DNA of 64,000 nucleotides from Nostoc indistinguendum CM1-VF10 (GTDB lineage Bacteria > Cyanobacteriota > Cyanobacteriia > Cyanobacteriales > Nostocaceae). How positions within the stretch are numbered: the first letter of the stretch is position 1; each line of letters begins with the position of its first letter. Positions 46,470 through 55,964 of this stretch are shown here, piece by piece. Position numbers and translations under genes: made by a program. The notes under the pieces were generated by a model. That model saw only the letters and a program-made list of their open reading frames with translations. It searched no databases and was not told the DNA's origin. The stretch spans positions 50,019 through 114,018 of the forward strand of contig JAHHHS010000015.1 in NCBI GenBank assembly GCA_019359215.1. The letters are read 5' to 3'.

Positions 46470-46754
46470 CGATCTAGTTTATGGAGTGAAGTTAAAGATA
46501 AACTCAAAGAAAGTGGTTTATCACTTTCTGGCGGACAACAACAGCGTTTGTGTATTGCCAGAGCGATCGCTCTCAAATCAGAAGTAGCCTTGATGGATGA
46601 ACCTTGTTCTTCCCTTGATCGTATCTCTACTGAGCGAGTTGAAAAACTGATTCAGGAACTAAAAGAAGAATACGCAATTATTATCGTCACCCACAATATG
46701 CAACAAGCGTCACGGGTGTCAGATTTTACTTATTTTTTAAATGCAGAAGGTTAA
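46470..46754 (+). pseudogene. pstB: 3' fragment of pstB (phosphate ABC transporter ATPase)
   Basis: The frame reads [20 protein letters not shown] and then [56 protein letters not shown]. These are the signature motif, Walker B and switch His of PstB, with typical spacing. The Walker A half is missing: upstream DNA is unrelated to any ABC ATPase. No pstSCA genes flank it. The change of the usual Asp-Pro to Asp-Arg (LDRIS) is another sign of relaxed constraint. Confidence 0.88.
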
Positions 46755-46789
46755 ATTTAGGTTCACTTTTGTTTCCTTAAACACCTCAA

Positions 46790-47161
46790 TTGTTTTATAA
46801 ATTTTCTTCCTTTTTATCTTTGCCTTTCCTAGGTAATTTAAGTCAAATTTCGCCTACTGCAAACCTTGCTCTTTCAAAATCAACCAGTTCTGCACCAAAA
46901 GAAACTGCTAATCAACGACTATCTTTGATGAGGAAATTTGATATTGATGAAAATAAATTATCTCAAATTATTCAACCTGTCTTACTAATTGCTAGTAAAG
47001 ATGACCGACTTTTGCCTTCAGAAGCAGAGGCAAAACATTTAAATAATACTTTTCCTAATTCTCAGACAATAACTTTACCTCATAGCGGTCATGCCTGGTT
47101 AGTTGAAAGAGATATTAATATCTATGAGATTTTATTATCCGCTAATTTTAGCGTTGCCTAA
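46790..47161 (+). pseudogene. 3' fragment of an alpha/beta hydrolase gene
   Basis: A 123-codon frame ending IIQPVLLIASKDDRLLPSEA, ITLPHSGHAWLVERDINIYE. This is the C-terminal part of the alpha/beta hydrolase fold with the acid residue in KDDRLLP and the catalytic His in SGHAWL. The nucleophile half is missing, and the 5' end (FYKFSSFLSLPFLGNL) looks unrelated. It follows the pstB fragment directly. Confidence 0.8.
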
Positions 47162-47180
47162 TATAGTATTTCAAGTGATA

Positions 47181-47284
47181 TATAGCAATCCGAATTAAAA
47201 CGTGAGAAAATACGGAGATTAAAAGTACGTATTTATAGGCTATTCAGCGATTTTGTTTCTCACAAATAATTTAGGATTGCTATA
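47181..47284. mobile_element. Small MITE-like element, TATAGCAATCC ends
   Basis: TATAGCAATCCGAATTAAAA, then CGTGAGAAA, at the left is matched by the inverse TTTCTCACAAATAATTTAGG, then ATTGCTATA, at the right (47256-47284), enclosing a 104-bp element. TA-rich flanks look like a TA target. A lone end of the same family is at 52393-52421. Confidence 0.75.
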
Positions 47285-47310
47285 TAATGACTAAACCTAT
47301 CAATAAACTA

Positions 47311-48273
47311 CTATACCAAAGCCGGAATAACTTTCTCACCAAACACTTCGATAAATTGCTGCTGTTCCCGGTTAACGTTATGCAAAATTAGTTCATCAAA
47401 CCCCAATTCAATATCTTTTTTTAACCATTCTATATGTTGTTGAGGATCTGCTGAAATACGAACGTGTTCATATAACTCTTTCGGCTGAACAAACTCCCCA
47501 GCCGCATCAAACTGTCGGGGCGATCGCAGTTCTGTCATCACGATATTCTTAAAGATATTATTGCGCCATTGCTGATGAGCTTTTTGGAGTGCTGTTTGCT
47601 CGTCACGCTCATAGGAAAGCTGCACTTTCAATATCATTGGCTTGCCTTCCCCTCCGCCTCTACGGAAAGCATCTACAACCTTTTTTAACTTCTCTGGAGC
47701 ACGCGAAGTTGTAATCAATCCGTCTGCCCAACTGCCCAACCATTGTGCGGTTTCAACGGTAACAGCAGCGCCAATAATTAAAGGTAGTGTTTGGGGACGT
47801 GTATAAAGCTTTGCTTCTTCAACACAGATTAGACCGTGATGAGTGACAGTTTCCCCTGCCCAAAGTGCGCGGATAACATCGACACATTCTTTGAGACGAG
47901 CATTGCGATCGCTTTTTACGGGCCAGTGTTCTCCAGTAATATATTCGTTAAGTGCTTGACCGCTACCGACAGTCAGCCAAAAGCGGTTGGGAAACATTTC
48001 TGCTAAAGTTGCCGCAGCTTGGGCAATTATCGCCGGATGATACCGTTGTCCGGGAGCGCAGACAACCCGATAGGAAAGTGTTGGAGTTGCTTGCATTGCT
48101 GCACCCAACCAAGACCAAGCGAAACCACTTTGCCCTTGGTTTTCACTCCAAGGGTGAAAATGGTCAGAAGAGAGAGCATGAGTAAAACCTGCCTGTTCTG
48201 CCATTTGCGCGTATTTTAGCAGTTCGCTCGGTTTAAATTGCTCATGAGAAGCGTGATATCCAATGTTTGCCAT
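47311..48273 (-). CDS. LLM-class flavin-dependent oxidoreductase (TIGR03885 type)
   Basis: A 320-residue flavin-dependent TIM-barrel protein of the luciferase-like monooxygenase class. The N-terminus (IGYHASHEQFKPSELLKYAQ) and FTHALSSDHFHPWSENQGQS, SFAWSWLGAAMQATPTL-like, and PNRFWLTVGSGQALNEYITG match the group annotated as non-F420 flavinoid oxidoreductases. Length is complete. Substrate unknown. The reading frame is intact among neighbouring fragments. Confidence 0.9.
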   Translation of the reverse strand: MANIGYHASHEQFKPSELLKYAQMAEQAGFTHALSSDHFHPWSENQGQSGFAWSWLGAAMQATPTLSYRVVCAPGQRYHPAIIAQAAATLAEMFPNRFWLTVGSGQALNEYITGEHWPVKSDRNARLKECVDVIRALWAGETVTHHGLICVEEAKLYTRPQTLPLIIGAAVTVETAQWLGSWADGLITTSRAPEKLKKVVDAFRRGGGEGKPMILKVQLSYERDEQTALQKAHQQWRNNIFKNIVMTELRSPRQFDAAGEFVQPKELYEHVRISADPQQHIEWLKKDIELGFDELILHNVNREQQQFIEVFGEKVIPALV

Positions 48274-48388
48274 AAAGATAATACCAATTCGTAATTCGTC
48301 ATTCGTAATTAAGAAAATCAGATTCAGTCTGGTTTTTCGAGGTTGCGTCTGTTGCTTGATGAGAGGAGAATTGGTATAAGTTGTTGAA

Positions 48389-49030
48389 TTACTTAACGCG
48401 AAACCAGCGATAGCCGTATGCTTCTATTGGGATGGAAGGCAAATTAATGTCCAGAGGTTCCTATTGGGAATTACTAGATATATCAATTAAATGGTTATAC
48501 TCATCAGATTTTAGCGTGACTGTACATGAACGATCTCCTAGATTATGTAAAGCGATCGCACTCTTACCTTCCGACTCGCAGCAGTGAGCAAACACACACG
48601 GTTGATCAGTTTCTAAAATTTGCCACTTACCGCAACCGAACTCTGGACACTGCTTGCGAATACGGATTATATGTTCCATCCAATTGATTAAGGAGTTGGG
48701 ATCGCGTTGTTGATCTGCCACATTCACTTGTTTATAACCATACTCTCCTTCTTTAATCACAGGTCGGGTAAGAACATCTGACGAAGCGGTAGAAAAGCCG
48801 CCATTGAGTGCATCTGACCATTGCATGACTGTGCGGACACTATTTCTCCCCTCAAGTGAAAGGTCTTCACCCATCCCAATTTCTTCGCCATAGCGTAGCA
48901 GAGGTGTCCCAGGTAAGCTGAATAGCAGACTGTATGTGAGTTCAATCCGACGGCGTTCGCCTCTTAACGAACTCGACAAAATCTCCTAGTGTCCCCAATC
49001 GTGGATCAACGTTGTAGGGCTCTTGCGCTA
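48389..49030 (-). pseudogene. Trehalose synthase/GH13 amylase remnant with internal deletion and nonsense codon
   Basis: Minus-strand fragments of a GH13 alpha-amylase/trehalose-synthase-type protein. PYNVDPRLGTLGDFVEFV (about 49000-48970) belongs to the early barrel, and then RRIELTYSLLFSLPGTPLLR, EIGMGEDLSLEGRNSVRTVM, NVADQQRDPNSLINW belong to the late barrel, so roughly 270 residues including catalytic Asp/Glu are missing. The frame continues to DISSNSQ, a TAG stop, and then EPLDINLPSIPIEAYGYRWF, RVK, TAA (48389), the normal family end. Loss of the catalytic core makes it inactive. Confidence 0.88.
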
Positions 49031-49216
49031 CATTTATGGTGAAAATTAAAACAATTTAAATTCAATGCCTATAGTTTTTTCAATATTGAAGTCTAAAACT
49101 TTTACCAAGCATAGGTTTACAAAGTTTTAAATATTATTAAATAATGATTACATTATAATAATATATATTGTATAGAAAAGTTTTGGGCGTTCACGCAGTG
49201 TGCCGTAGGTATCGCT

Positions 49217-49576
49217 ATGAAATTTCCTGTAGATCAAATTCTGAATCTTCCAGAGATGAAAGTGTTAGACTGTCAAGAAATTGAAGGCATGGGAATAGTC
49301 ATAACAATAGAGAAATCTGTGAATTATTCTACTTGTCCCTCATGTGAACAAACTACTCACAGTATACATCAAAATCATTGGCGGATGATTCATGATTTAT
49401 CTTGGAGTGAGAGAACAGTTCTATTAAAAATAAATCGTCGTCAATTCAAATGTCATAAGTGTAAAAAAGTCTTTAGTGAAAAGCTAAACTTTGTAGATTC
49501 AAGCAAAGGATATACTAAAAGATTAGCGGCTCAGATAATTCAACAAGTATTAAATAGCAATATTCATATCGTTTAG
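49217..49576 (+). mobile_element. ISL3-family transposase, N-terminal fragment
   Basis: A 119-codon frame with the zf-ISL3 domain: STCPSCEQTTHSIHQNHWRM, then CHKCKKVFSEKLNFVDSSKG, with CPxC and CxxC metal ligands, then the start of the helix-turn-helix (YTKRLAAQIIQQVL). It ends abruptly; the DDE domain is absent. The junction with the DUF1206 fragment is at about 49577. Confidence 0.88.
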
Positions 49577-49579
49577 CAT

Positions 49580-49898
49580 TCATTTTTTTACCGGAATGTT
49601 CGGGATCGAAAATAGTTTGCACAAAACGCCAGAGTGCATACCCAATCAGCCCAAGGGTGACGATAGCGAGGAGAAATTTACCGAAAGGCTGGGTGACAAT
49701 CGTCTCTAACGCACCACTAGTATCTGTAGTTTTGCCACCAGAACCAAATGCTGCCTGTGCTGCTAGCAAACCCACGATAAAATAAACTAAACCTTTTGCA
49801 GCATAGCCTAATCTTGCTAATCGCTCAACCCAAAGAGAAGAAGCTGCTTGTCTTACTGGCTGTTTAATGTTTTCAGGAAGTGGATCACCTAGTGCCAT
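49580..49898 (-). pseudogene. DUF1206 membrane protein, C-terminal two-thirds lost
   Basis: The frame starting at 49898 (MALGDPLPENIKQPVRQAAS) encodes the first repeat of DUF1206 with two transmembrane helices (LGYAAKGLVYFIVGLLAAQA, PFGKFLLAIVTLGLIGYALW) and the usual RFVQTIFDPEHSGKK. After this the sequence becomes the antisense of the ISL3 fragment. DUF1206 proteins normally have three such repeats of about 85 residues. Confidence 0.85.
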
Positions 49899-50028
49899 AT
49901 TTTTATTTATTCAGGTTGGGTTAGGACTCAATATTTTGAGCCTACCCCAAAATTTATTCTGTTAATAATATGCAGATTACGGCAATTTTCTACATCCTCC
50001 GTAGTAGATAAATATGTCATAGACTTGA

Positions 50029-50275
50029 TTAGCATGGCTTGTCCTGCGTAATTTTGTTTCCTTTTCGTTTTGATTCTGCAATTAAGGCGTAAAATCGAGC
50101 CAGAATTTTATCCCAACCTTTATCAATTAAAGGTCGAATTTGTTTTTGGCGAAACTCAAGTGCATCAATCTCCAAACTTGATAACAAAGCATCAACAGTA
50201 TCCGGTCTTAAGACAGTGATGCGATCACTTGTTGCGGGATGAGTACTCAAAAATGCCGACAGCGATATGCCATTT
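50029..50275 (-). pseudogene. C-terminal remnant of an M48-type metallopeptidase
   Basis: The minus-strand frame reads LSAFLSTHPATSDRITVLRP. The FLSTHPATSDRI motif is the conserved C-terminal signature of M48 (HtpX-like) peptidases. The HEXXH domain is not present: immediately upstream of LSAFLS the sequence folds back into a perfect 20-bp palindrome. The remaining C-terminal 55 residues (about VDALLSSLEIDALEFRQKQI and onward) match nothing I know. Confidence 0.7.
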
Positions 50276-50298
50276 CTTATGGCATATCGCTGTCGGCA
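50254..50298. repeat. Perfect 20-bp inverted repeat at the break of the M48 fragment
   Basis: Arms TGCCGACAGCGATATGCCAT (50254-50273) and its exact complement (50279-50298) are separated by TTCTT. One arm is coding sequence of the M48 fragment, so the other is an inverted copy of the gene's own sequence. Confidence 0.9.
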
Positions 50299-50490
50299 GC
50301 TATGAGGTACATCCTAAAAGCTGAAAGCGATGATAGGAGAGGGGCAAGGAGAAAACTATATTGCATAATAGCCGGAAGCGCTGTATATCCCAGGTTTCCG
50401 CTCAATTCGGGCTAAATCGGCGCTCAGAAAATAAATTTCTAACTCAATATGTTTGAAGTGGAATTGTCCGCCTCTCTTAGTTGCTTCAGC
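50299..50490. other. Gene-free spacer
   Basis: About 190 bp between the palindrome and the 3' end of the secreted protein; nothing recognised. Confidence 0.4.
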
Positions 50491-51078
50491 CTAAGGCACG
50501 CCTGAAGCATTAACAACTACAAGAGGTTCACCGCGAAAGAACCGTGCATCACTATTAAGCAGTCCACCATCTTGACGTACCAAGGTAATACTGATAGGTG
50601 TTGGTAAGTTACGTAAGACAAATTCTTGTCCACCTGCAAGATATCGAGGTTGGGTCTGACCGATTGCTTGATAAGAGATACCAGCGTTAGTGTTATTTTT
50701 CAATTTCACATCGACTGTACCTGCTGTTGGTGTAATAGTTGCAATCGCACTTTGCCGACTTTCTGGAGCAGGTGGTTGTATAACATTTATGCGTCTTCCA
50801 TTCATAGGATAAGCAGGAACCATATTACTCTGGGAACCAGTAGTTCCCTGTTGTCCTCCGAATCTTAAAGTTGCAGCATTTGGTGGACATCCTGCTGGAA
50901 CTATAACTCGATTGCGGTGTGGTTCTTCGTAGAAAATACTAGGGTAAGGATTAATTTGAGAAGTTTGCGGCTGTGCTACTGCTGATTGAGTAATTGCAGA
51001 GAACCCGACTAGCAGAGTTCCAAAAATTGTTCCTACTAATCCAACTTCTTTTAAAGAAGAACGATTTAGTTTGTACAT
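50491..51078 (-). CDS. Secreted protein of unknown function
   Basis: A 195-residue protein with a signal peptide (hydrophobic about 12-30, cleavage near AVAQP). The mature part begins Gln/Pro/Tyr-rich, then from about 110 a beta-rich domain (GTVDVKLKNNTNAGISYQAI, GQTQPRYLAGGQEFVLRNLP, TPISITLVRQDGGLLN) of a kind often seen in cyanobacterial periplasmic proteins. I do not recognise a named family. Monocistronic. Confidence 0.75.
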   Translation of the reverse strand: MYKLNRSSLKEVGLVGTIFGTLLVGFSAITQSAVAQPQTSQINPYPSIFYEEPHRNRVIVPAGCPPNAATLRFGGQQGTTGSQSNMVPAYPMNGRRINVIQPPAPESRQSAIATITPTAGTVDVKLKNNTNAGISYQAIGQTQPRYLAGGQEFVLRNLPTPISITLVRQDGGLLNSDARFFRGEPLVVVNASGVP

Positions 51079-51383
51079 AACTACCTCTTGACAGTTTCAT
51101 TTTTGCTTGTTATTTGAAAGTTCAAATAGTGACATCTAGTGAAAGATTAGAGAATACTTTTAGTTAGCCTATTAACTATTCTTGCAATAATCTTTTAGGT
51201 CTAGGGAAAGTTGATCTGCTCAACCAAAAGAGGAGAATGAAAACAGACAGTCTGTATTTTTAGGTTAGATATCTATGGTGGAAAAGTAGAGCAGAATCTT
51301 AATACATTTGGCAAATACTATTTTAGATATAAGTTAGTACTTCTATAGCCATAGCTGGCAAAATCAAATCAATACTGCACCCA

Positions 51384-51953
51384 TTACTCTTCTAACCAAT
51401 AAAGTAGACCTAGAGAAGTAACTCCCCCAAAAAAGTGAGCGCCAATCATGTTGACGTTTGCTAACATTACAAAAATGTCTAGCGAACGAATTACATTCTC
51501 TGGCTGATAAATTGTAACACCTTGAGGTTGTGCTACTGCTTTACCCAAAATGATTGAAACCGTCACTTCAGAAGCAATAAAAGCTATTAATAAACCTACC
51601 AAACTCACAATTAATCCAATTCGTAAATTTTGAATTACGTCTTCCTTACTGGGATGGTTTTGAGAATTTGGTGTTTGCAAAAGTTTAGCCATTTTTCGAT
51701 AACGCAAAGCCCAATAGACTCGAAAGCACAGCAATAAAATACCAACAATAGCCAAAAATATCCCAAACCCTATGCCTGCATTGCTTGTCTGAGTAGTAAT
51801 GTTACGGCTAAAACACGCCAGCAATACAGCAATGCCAGAAATACCACCAAGTACTAATTGTACCCAAAAACTAATTCGACTTACTAAACGCAATGTAGCA
51901 GCAAATTTTTGTTTGCTTGGTGGATGTGAAAGTGATTCTAAATTATTTATCAT
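51384..51953 (-). CDS. DUF3611 family membrane protein
   Basis: A 189-residue membrane protein of the DUF3611 family, found in cyanobacteria and plastids. Helices at about 30-52, 60-82, 115-138 and 160-185 are predicted; RISFWVQLVLGGISGIAVLL and VYWALRYRKMAKLLQTPNSQ are typical. Function unknown. Upstream is a gene-free region of about 520 bp. Confidence 0.9.
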   Translation of the reverse strand: MINNLESLSHPPSKQKFAATLRLVSRISFWVQLVLGGISGIAVLLACFSRNITTQTSNAGIGFGIFLAIVGILLLCFRVYWALRYRKMAKLLQTPNSQNHPSKEDVIQNLRIGLIVSLVGLLIAFIASEVTVSIILGKAVAQPQGVTIYQPENVIRSLDIFVMLANVNMIGAHFFGGVTSLGLLYWLEE

Positions 51954-52475
51954 ATATAATATACTCCCTAAGTAGATGATTTAAGTAAATATAAGACGTT
52001 GCAGTTTAACTTCATCTTTTATATAAAACTCACAAATTAATGTATTTACTTTTTGAAATATTAGTTGTTTTACTGAAAAGAAATTTATCTTAAATTCAGA
52101 ACTAATATTTATTGATTTAGTTCTAAATTAGAGAGTAAAAGTGGAAAACTAGTGGAGGATATGTATTTTCGGAAAAAACTACGACTTAAGAAAGAGACTA
52201 CCAAAACTATAGATAGACCCTTTTTTTCCAAGCAAATCTACCTGAAAGTAGAGAGACTACTATCGCAAGGCGGAAGTCAAAAGTCAAAAATCAAAAGTCA
52301 AAAATTTTAGAAGACAGGCTTTTGAACGATTTGAAATAGTTGCTTTATTTACGCCGCGCTGTACTACAGTAATCCTATTTCTGGTATCCAGCTTTTCACA
52401 AATCATTTAGGACTGCTATAGTATTACTTAATTCATGAATAGCTAAACTGGAAACACCAGATTTTGTAATATACT
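51954..52475. other. Gene-free region with repeat tract and a MITE end
   Basis: Contains a heptamer-like tract of GTCAAAA (52275-52305) and a lone MITE end (52393-52421, TTCACAAATCATTTAGGACT). No gene. The first 200 bp should hold the DUF3611 promoter. Confidence 0.7.
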
Positions 52476-52847
52476 TTAGCTCAAGGCTGCTGCTACTTGA
52501 ACAGCTAGTTTCTGAGGATTAAATGGTTTACTGATTATCCCTCTGACACTTAGATTATTAAATAGGCTTTTGTCATTATTACGTCCTTTAGCTGTAAGTA
52601 AAATCACAGGTATATGTTTAGTTTTTTGATTAGCCTGTAGTTTTTGAAAAGTTGTCAAACCATCCATATCAGGCATCATTACGTCCAAAAGTATGGCATC
52701 GGGTTGAGATGACTGAGCTAAGAACAATCCTTGATTACCTGAAGTAGCAGTCAACACCTCCCAGCCCCCCATTATTTCTAGACAAGTCTGAATCAATTGA
52801 CGGATGTCATCTTCATCATCAATCACTAAGATTTGCTTAGAGGTCAT
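52476..52847 (-). CDS. Stand-alone response regulator receiver (CheY-like)
   Basis: A 123-residue protein that is one receiver domain: acidic pair in QILVIDDEDDIRQLIQTCLE, phosphoacceptor Asp in AILLDVMMPDMDG (about residue 55), Thr in VILLTAKG and Lys in IISKPFNP. No output domain. It lies upstream and divergent from the hybrid kinase at 53.0 kb, which may be its partner. Confidence 0.93.
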   Translation of the reverse strand: MTSKQILVIDDEDDIRQLIQTCLEIMGGWEVLTATSGNQGLFLAQSSQPDAILLDVMMPDMDGLTTFQKLQANQKTKHIPVILLTAKGRNNDKSLFNNLSVRGIISKPFNPQKLAVQVAAALS

Positions 52848-53025
52848 CGTTATTATCTTCCTGTTTTAAATTATTATTACTTAGTGCTTTAATTCTTCCA
52901 ATGTAATGAAGGGCATTGTTTAAAACTACCATCCTCTTAAAATTAATTTTTAATGGTAAAACTTGAAAGTGGAAAACTAGAGTAGAAGTTTAATAAACAG
53001 ATGGCATAACCAGAAGTAATAGAAA

Positions 53026-55353
53026 ATGTGGAGATTGACACGATGGGCTTCTCTTCTCCTATCGAAGAGGCTGCGCCAACGAGAGGCTTCTCTTTCAGAG
53101 ACGCGAACACGAACGCCAACGCTAATGCCAACGCCCCGCCTTTCCTACGGGGGCGCTAGGCGATCGCAACTACAAGGCTATAGCATTGCATTCTTAACGG
53201 TTTTACTAGCTTTACTGCTGACACTGCTTCTATGGCAGCTACACAGGCTGAATTCTATTTACCCACTGTTTTTAGCTGCTGTCATGGTTAGTTCCTGGTA
53301 TGGTGGTTTCAACCCAGGATTGTTGGCAACTTTTTTGTCTGCTATTGTCTGCGTTTACTTTCTTTTGCCCCCTTTTTATTCTCTGGCTGTTACTGGGTTC
53401 AGTGTAATAGGGTTATTTCAGTTTGTGCTGGTAGCAGTGTTGATCAGCTCACTTAACTCCGCACTGCGCCAGGCGCGATCGCAAGCTCAGAAAAACGCGC
53501 AAGCCGCCCAGCAAAATTACGAGTCTCTACGTCAAATTCAAGACAGTCTGCGCCAAAGTGAAGAACGTTATCGATTGTTAATAGAAGGAGTAACTAATTA
53601 CGCAATTTTTATGTTAAATCCAAACGGTAACTTTACCAGTTGGAACATTGGAGCCGAACGTATTTTAGGCTATCAAGAAGCGGAAATTATTGGTCAACCT
53701 TTTGAGCGAATTTTTTCACCCGAAGCAATTGAGCGCGGACAACCACAACAAGTATTAACAAAAGCCGTAACTGAGGGTTTTTCTAAGGAAAATCGTTGGC
53801 ATCTCCGTAAGGACGGTAAATTTTTCTGGGCGCATTGTGTAATCACACCTTTACGAGATGAAAATGGAAATCTGCGCGGTTTCTCTAAAATCATGCAAGA
53901 TATTACTGAGCGCAAACAAGTTGAAGAAGAAAAGGAGCAACTGCTGCTACGAGAACAAGCCGCACGCGCTGTTAGCGAAGCGGCACAAAGTGCAGCAGAA
54001 GCTGCAAACCGTTCCAAAGACGAATTTTTAGCAATAGTATCCCATGAATTACGTACCCCCATGACTGCAATTATTGGTTGGGCTGGGATGTTGCAAACGG
54101 GTGCGCTAGATGAAGCTAAAGTAACTCTTGCATTGGAAATAATTGAACGCAACGCTAATTTACAAATGCAACTTATTGAAGACTTACTTGATATTTCGCG
54201 TATTGTTAGAGGAGAACTTTCACTCTGCATTGATTTGGTAGATTTAGTAGAAGTAATTACAGCCGCGATCGAAGTTGTACAATCACTGGCAGATGCTAAG
54301 AGTATTCAAATTGAAACTATACTTGATACTTCAATAGAAAAAATTTCGGGTGATTCAGATCGCTTGCAACAAGTTGTGTTAAATCTGCTCACCAATGCAA
54401 TTAAATTTACACCCGACGGCGGACGAATTAAGGTGCGGTTGTCAAAGGAAGTGTGGAATAGGGAGTGGGGAGCAGGGAGTGGGGAAGAGTTTTCCCAACC
54501 CTCAATTCCTAACTATGTTCAAATTCAAGTGAGTGATACAGGGCAGGGTATAAGTGCTGACTTTCTACCTCACGTATTTGAGCGCTTTTGCCAAGCAGAT
54601 AGTAGTCATACTCGGTCAAATAAAGGACTAGGTTTAGGGCTAGCGATCGCCCGTCATGTGGTAGAACTGCATGGTGGCACAATCCAAGCCCAAAGCCAAG
54701 GAATAGGGCAAGGTGCAACATTTACAGTCAAGTTGCCCATTTTACAAGAAAGCAGAAGAGAAAGTCTTTCCCCCTCATCTCCCAATACGGTTCGGTTAAC
54801 AGAGTTATCTGTTGAGGCAAGCAGGGGGAGCAGGGGGAGAAGAGAAGCAGAGGAAGAGAAATTGCTTAATAATAGCTCTCTTCCCTCCCCTGCCTCCCCT
54901 GCCTCCCCTGCACCCCCTGCTTATCCGAACCGTATTGCCTTATCTCCCTCATCCCCCAACCTCCTTACCAACTTGCGAGTGCTGGTTGTAGATGACGAGG
55001 CGGATGTGCGGCAGTGGATTACCGCAGTACTCGAAGAGTCTGGAGCGAAAGTTAGTACTTTTAGCTCTACAAGACAGGCACTTGAGGCACTAGAAGAATT
55101 ACATCCAGATGTGTTAATCAGCGACATTGGGATGCCAGGCGAGGATGGCTACGCGCTGATGCGTAAAATTAGAGAAATTGAAGCAGAACAAGGCGGGCGG
55201 ATTCCTGCTGTTGCACTGACGGGGTATGCCAGGGTAGAAGATTACAAGGAGGCATTAGCAGCAGGGTTTCAGCTATATGTTGCGAAACCAGTTAGAGCAG
55301 CTGAGTTAATTGCCGTTGTTGCCAGCCTCGGTAAAATGTCTGGTAAAATCTGA
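53026..55353 (+). CDS. Membrane hybrid histidine kinase (DUF4118-PAS-HisKA-HATPase-REC)
   Basis: A 775-residue protein. The first 50 residues (RTRTPTLMPTPRLSYGGARR and before) are encoded by palindromic repeat DNA, so a later start, for example ATG at about 53125, is possible. Then come KdpD-like DUF4118 helices (about 52-145), a coiled coil, PAS (about 180-300), HisKA with IVSHELRTPM (His near 343), ATPase (NLLTNAIKFTP, DTGQGIS, GLGLGLAIARH) and a C-terminal receiver (about 645-770; DVLISDIGMPGEDG, VAKPVR). Between ATPase and receiver (about 585-640) is a low-complexity insert made of a repeat element. Divergent from the CheY-like gene. Confidence 0.92.
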   Translation: MWRLTRWASLLLSKRLRQREASLSETRTRTPTLMPTPRLSYGGARRSQLQGYSIAFLTVLLALLLTLLLWQLHRLNSIYPLFLAAVMVSSWYGGFNPGLLATFLSAIVCVYFLLPPFYSLAVTGFSVIGLFQFVLVAVLISSLNSALRQARSQAQKNAQAAQQNYESLRQIQDSLRQSEERYRLLIEGVTNYAIFMLNPNGNFTSWNIGAERILGYQEAEIIGQPFERIFSPEAIERGQPQQVLTKAVTEGFSKENRWHLRKDGKFFWAHCVITPLRDENGNLRGFSKIMQDITERKQVEEEKEQLLLREQAARAVSEAAQSAAEAANRSKDEFLAIVSHELRTPMTAIIGWAGMLQTGALDEAKVTLALEIIERNANLQMQLIEDLLDISRIVRGELSLCIDLVDLVEVITAAIEVVQSLADAKSIQIETILDTSIEKISGDSDRLQQVVLNLLTNAIKFTPDGGRIKVRLSKEVWNREWGAGSGEEFSQPSIPNYVQIQVSDTGQGISADFLPHVFERFCQADSSHTRSNKGLGLGLAIARHVVELHGGTIQAQSQGIGQGATFTVKLPILQESRRESLSPSSPNTVRLTELSVEASRGSRGRREAEEEKLLNNSSLPSPASPASPAPPAYPNRIALSPSSPNLLTNLRVLVVDDEADVRQWITAVLEESGAKVSTFSSTRQALEALEELHPDVLISDIGMPGEDGYALMRKIREIEAEQGGRIPAVALTGYARVEDYKEALAAGFQLYVAKPVRAAELIAVVASLGKMSGKI
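54783..54937. repeat. Inverted-repeat element inserted in frame in the hybrid kinase gene
   Basis: CAATACGGTTCGG at 54783 and CCGAACCGTATTG ending at 54937 are exact inverse copies. Between them is G/A-rich then C/T-rich low-complexity DNA. The whole stretch is open in the kinase frame and becomes a Ser/Pro/Glu-rich linker before the receiver domain. Confidence 0.8.
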
Positions 55354-55964
55354 GCAATTTTGCAAATATTGCTCAGATCCACAACTTTTCCACTTTTCCT
55401 AGATAACTTCAAAAGTGTAATTCACGAGAGAAATGGTGTTATCCATACAAAGACTGTAATACCCATTTGGAAAATGATTACGATAGATATTTTTTTGAAT
55501 TGCTGACTGAGACGCGACGCGATCTTTAACAAAATCGATGATGTATCACTGGTACGGCTGTTAGCCCAACGACATCCGGCGTAATCATACCGTAGCTATT
55601 CGTAACTAGATGAACAAAAATATTTATAGTCATTGCGATCGCTCGCAATGACATTGTGTAATTAATACGGTTTATTTATTTAACTCTTGGGGTGAATAAC
55701 TGCTCAATTATCGCAAGTTCGTCATGTTTTCGCTTTAGTCTGTATCAGTATCGCTCTGTTAATGCTACATTAATATCAGGTTTTCTACTGTCCTGACTTG
55801 TAACAGCGCCAGGTGCAAAATTTTGTCAAAATAGGTTAGATGGAGCGAATCTGTTGCTTAAACCTTGCCTTTGATAGATGCCATATAAAACTGAAAAGGG
55901 CATAACCTAAGTTATAGAAATTCGATTACAGCGCTCAGGGCTGCTTCTACAAGCAAACACTTTC
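55354..55964. other. Gene-free leader region upstream of the response regulator
   Basis: About 610 bp. The only clear structure is a 10-bp inverted repeat around HIP1 (GTCATTGCGA at 55629, TCGCAATGAC ending 55652). No gene recognised. Confidence 0.5.

Noticed and set aside
55629..55652. Inverted repeat around HIP1 as a regulator-binding site
   Set aside because: HIP1 is abundant and palindromic by nature, so a 10-bp arm around it is weak evidence for an operator.
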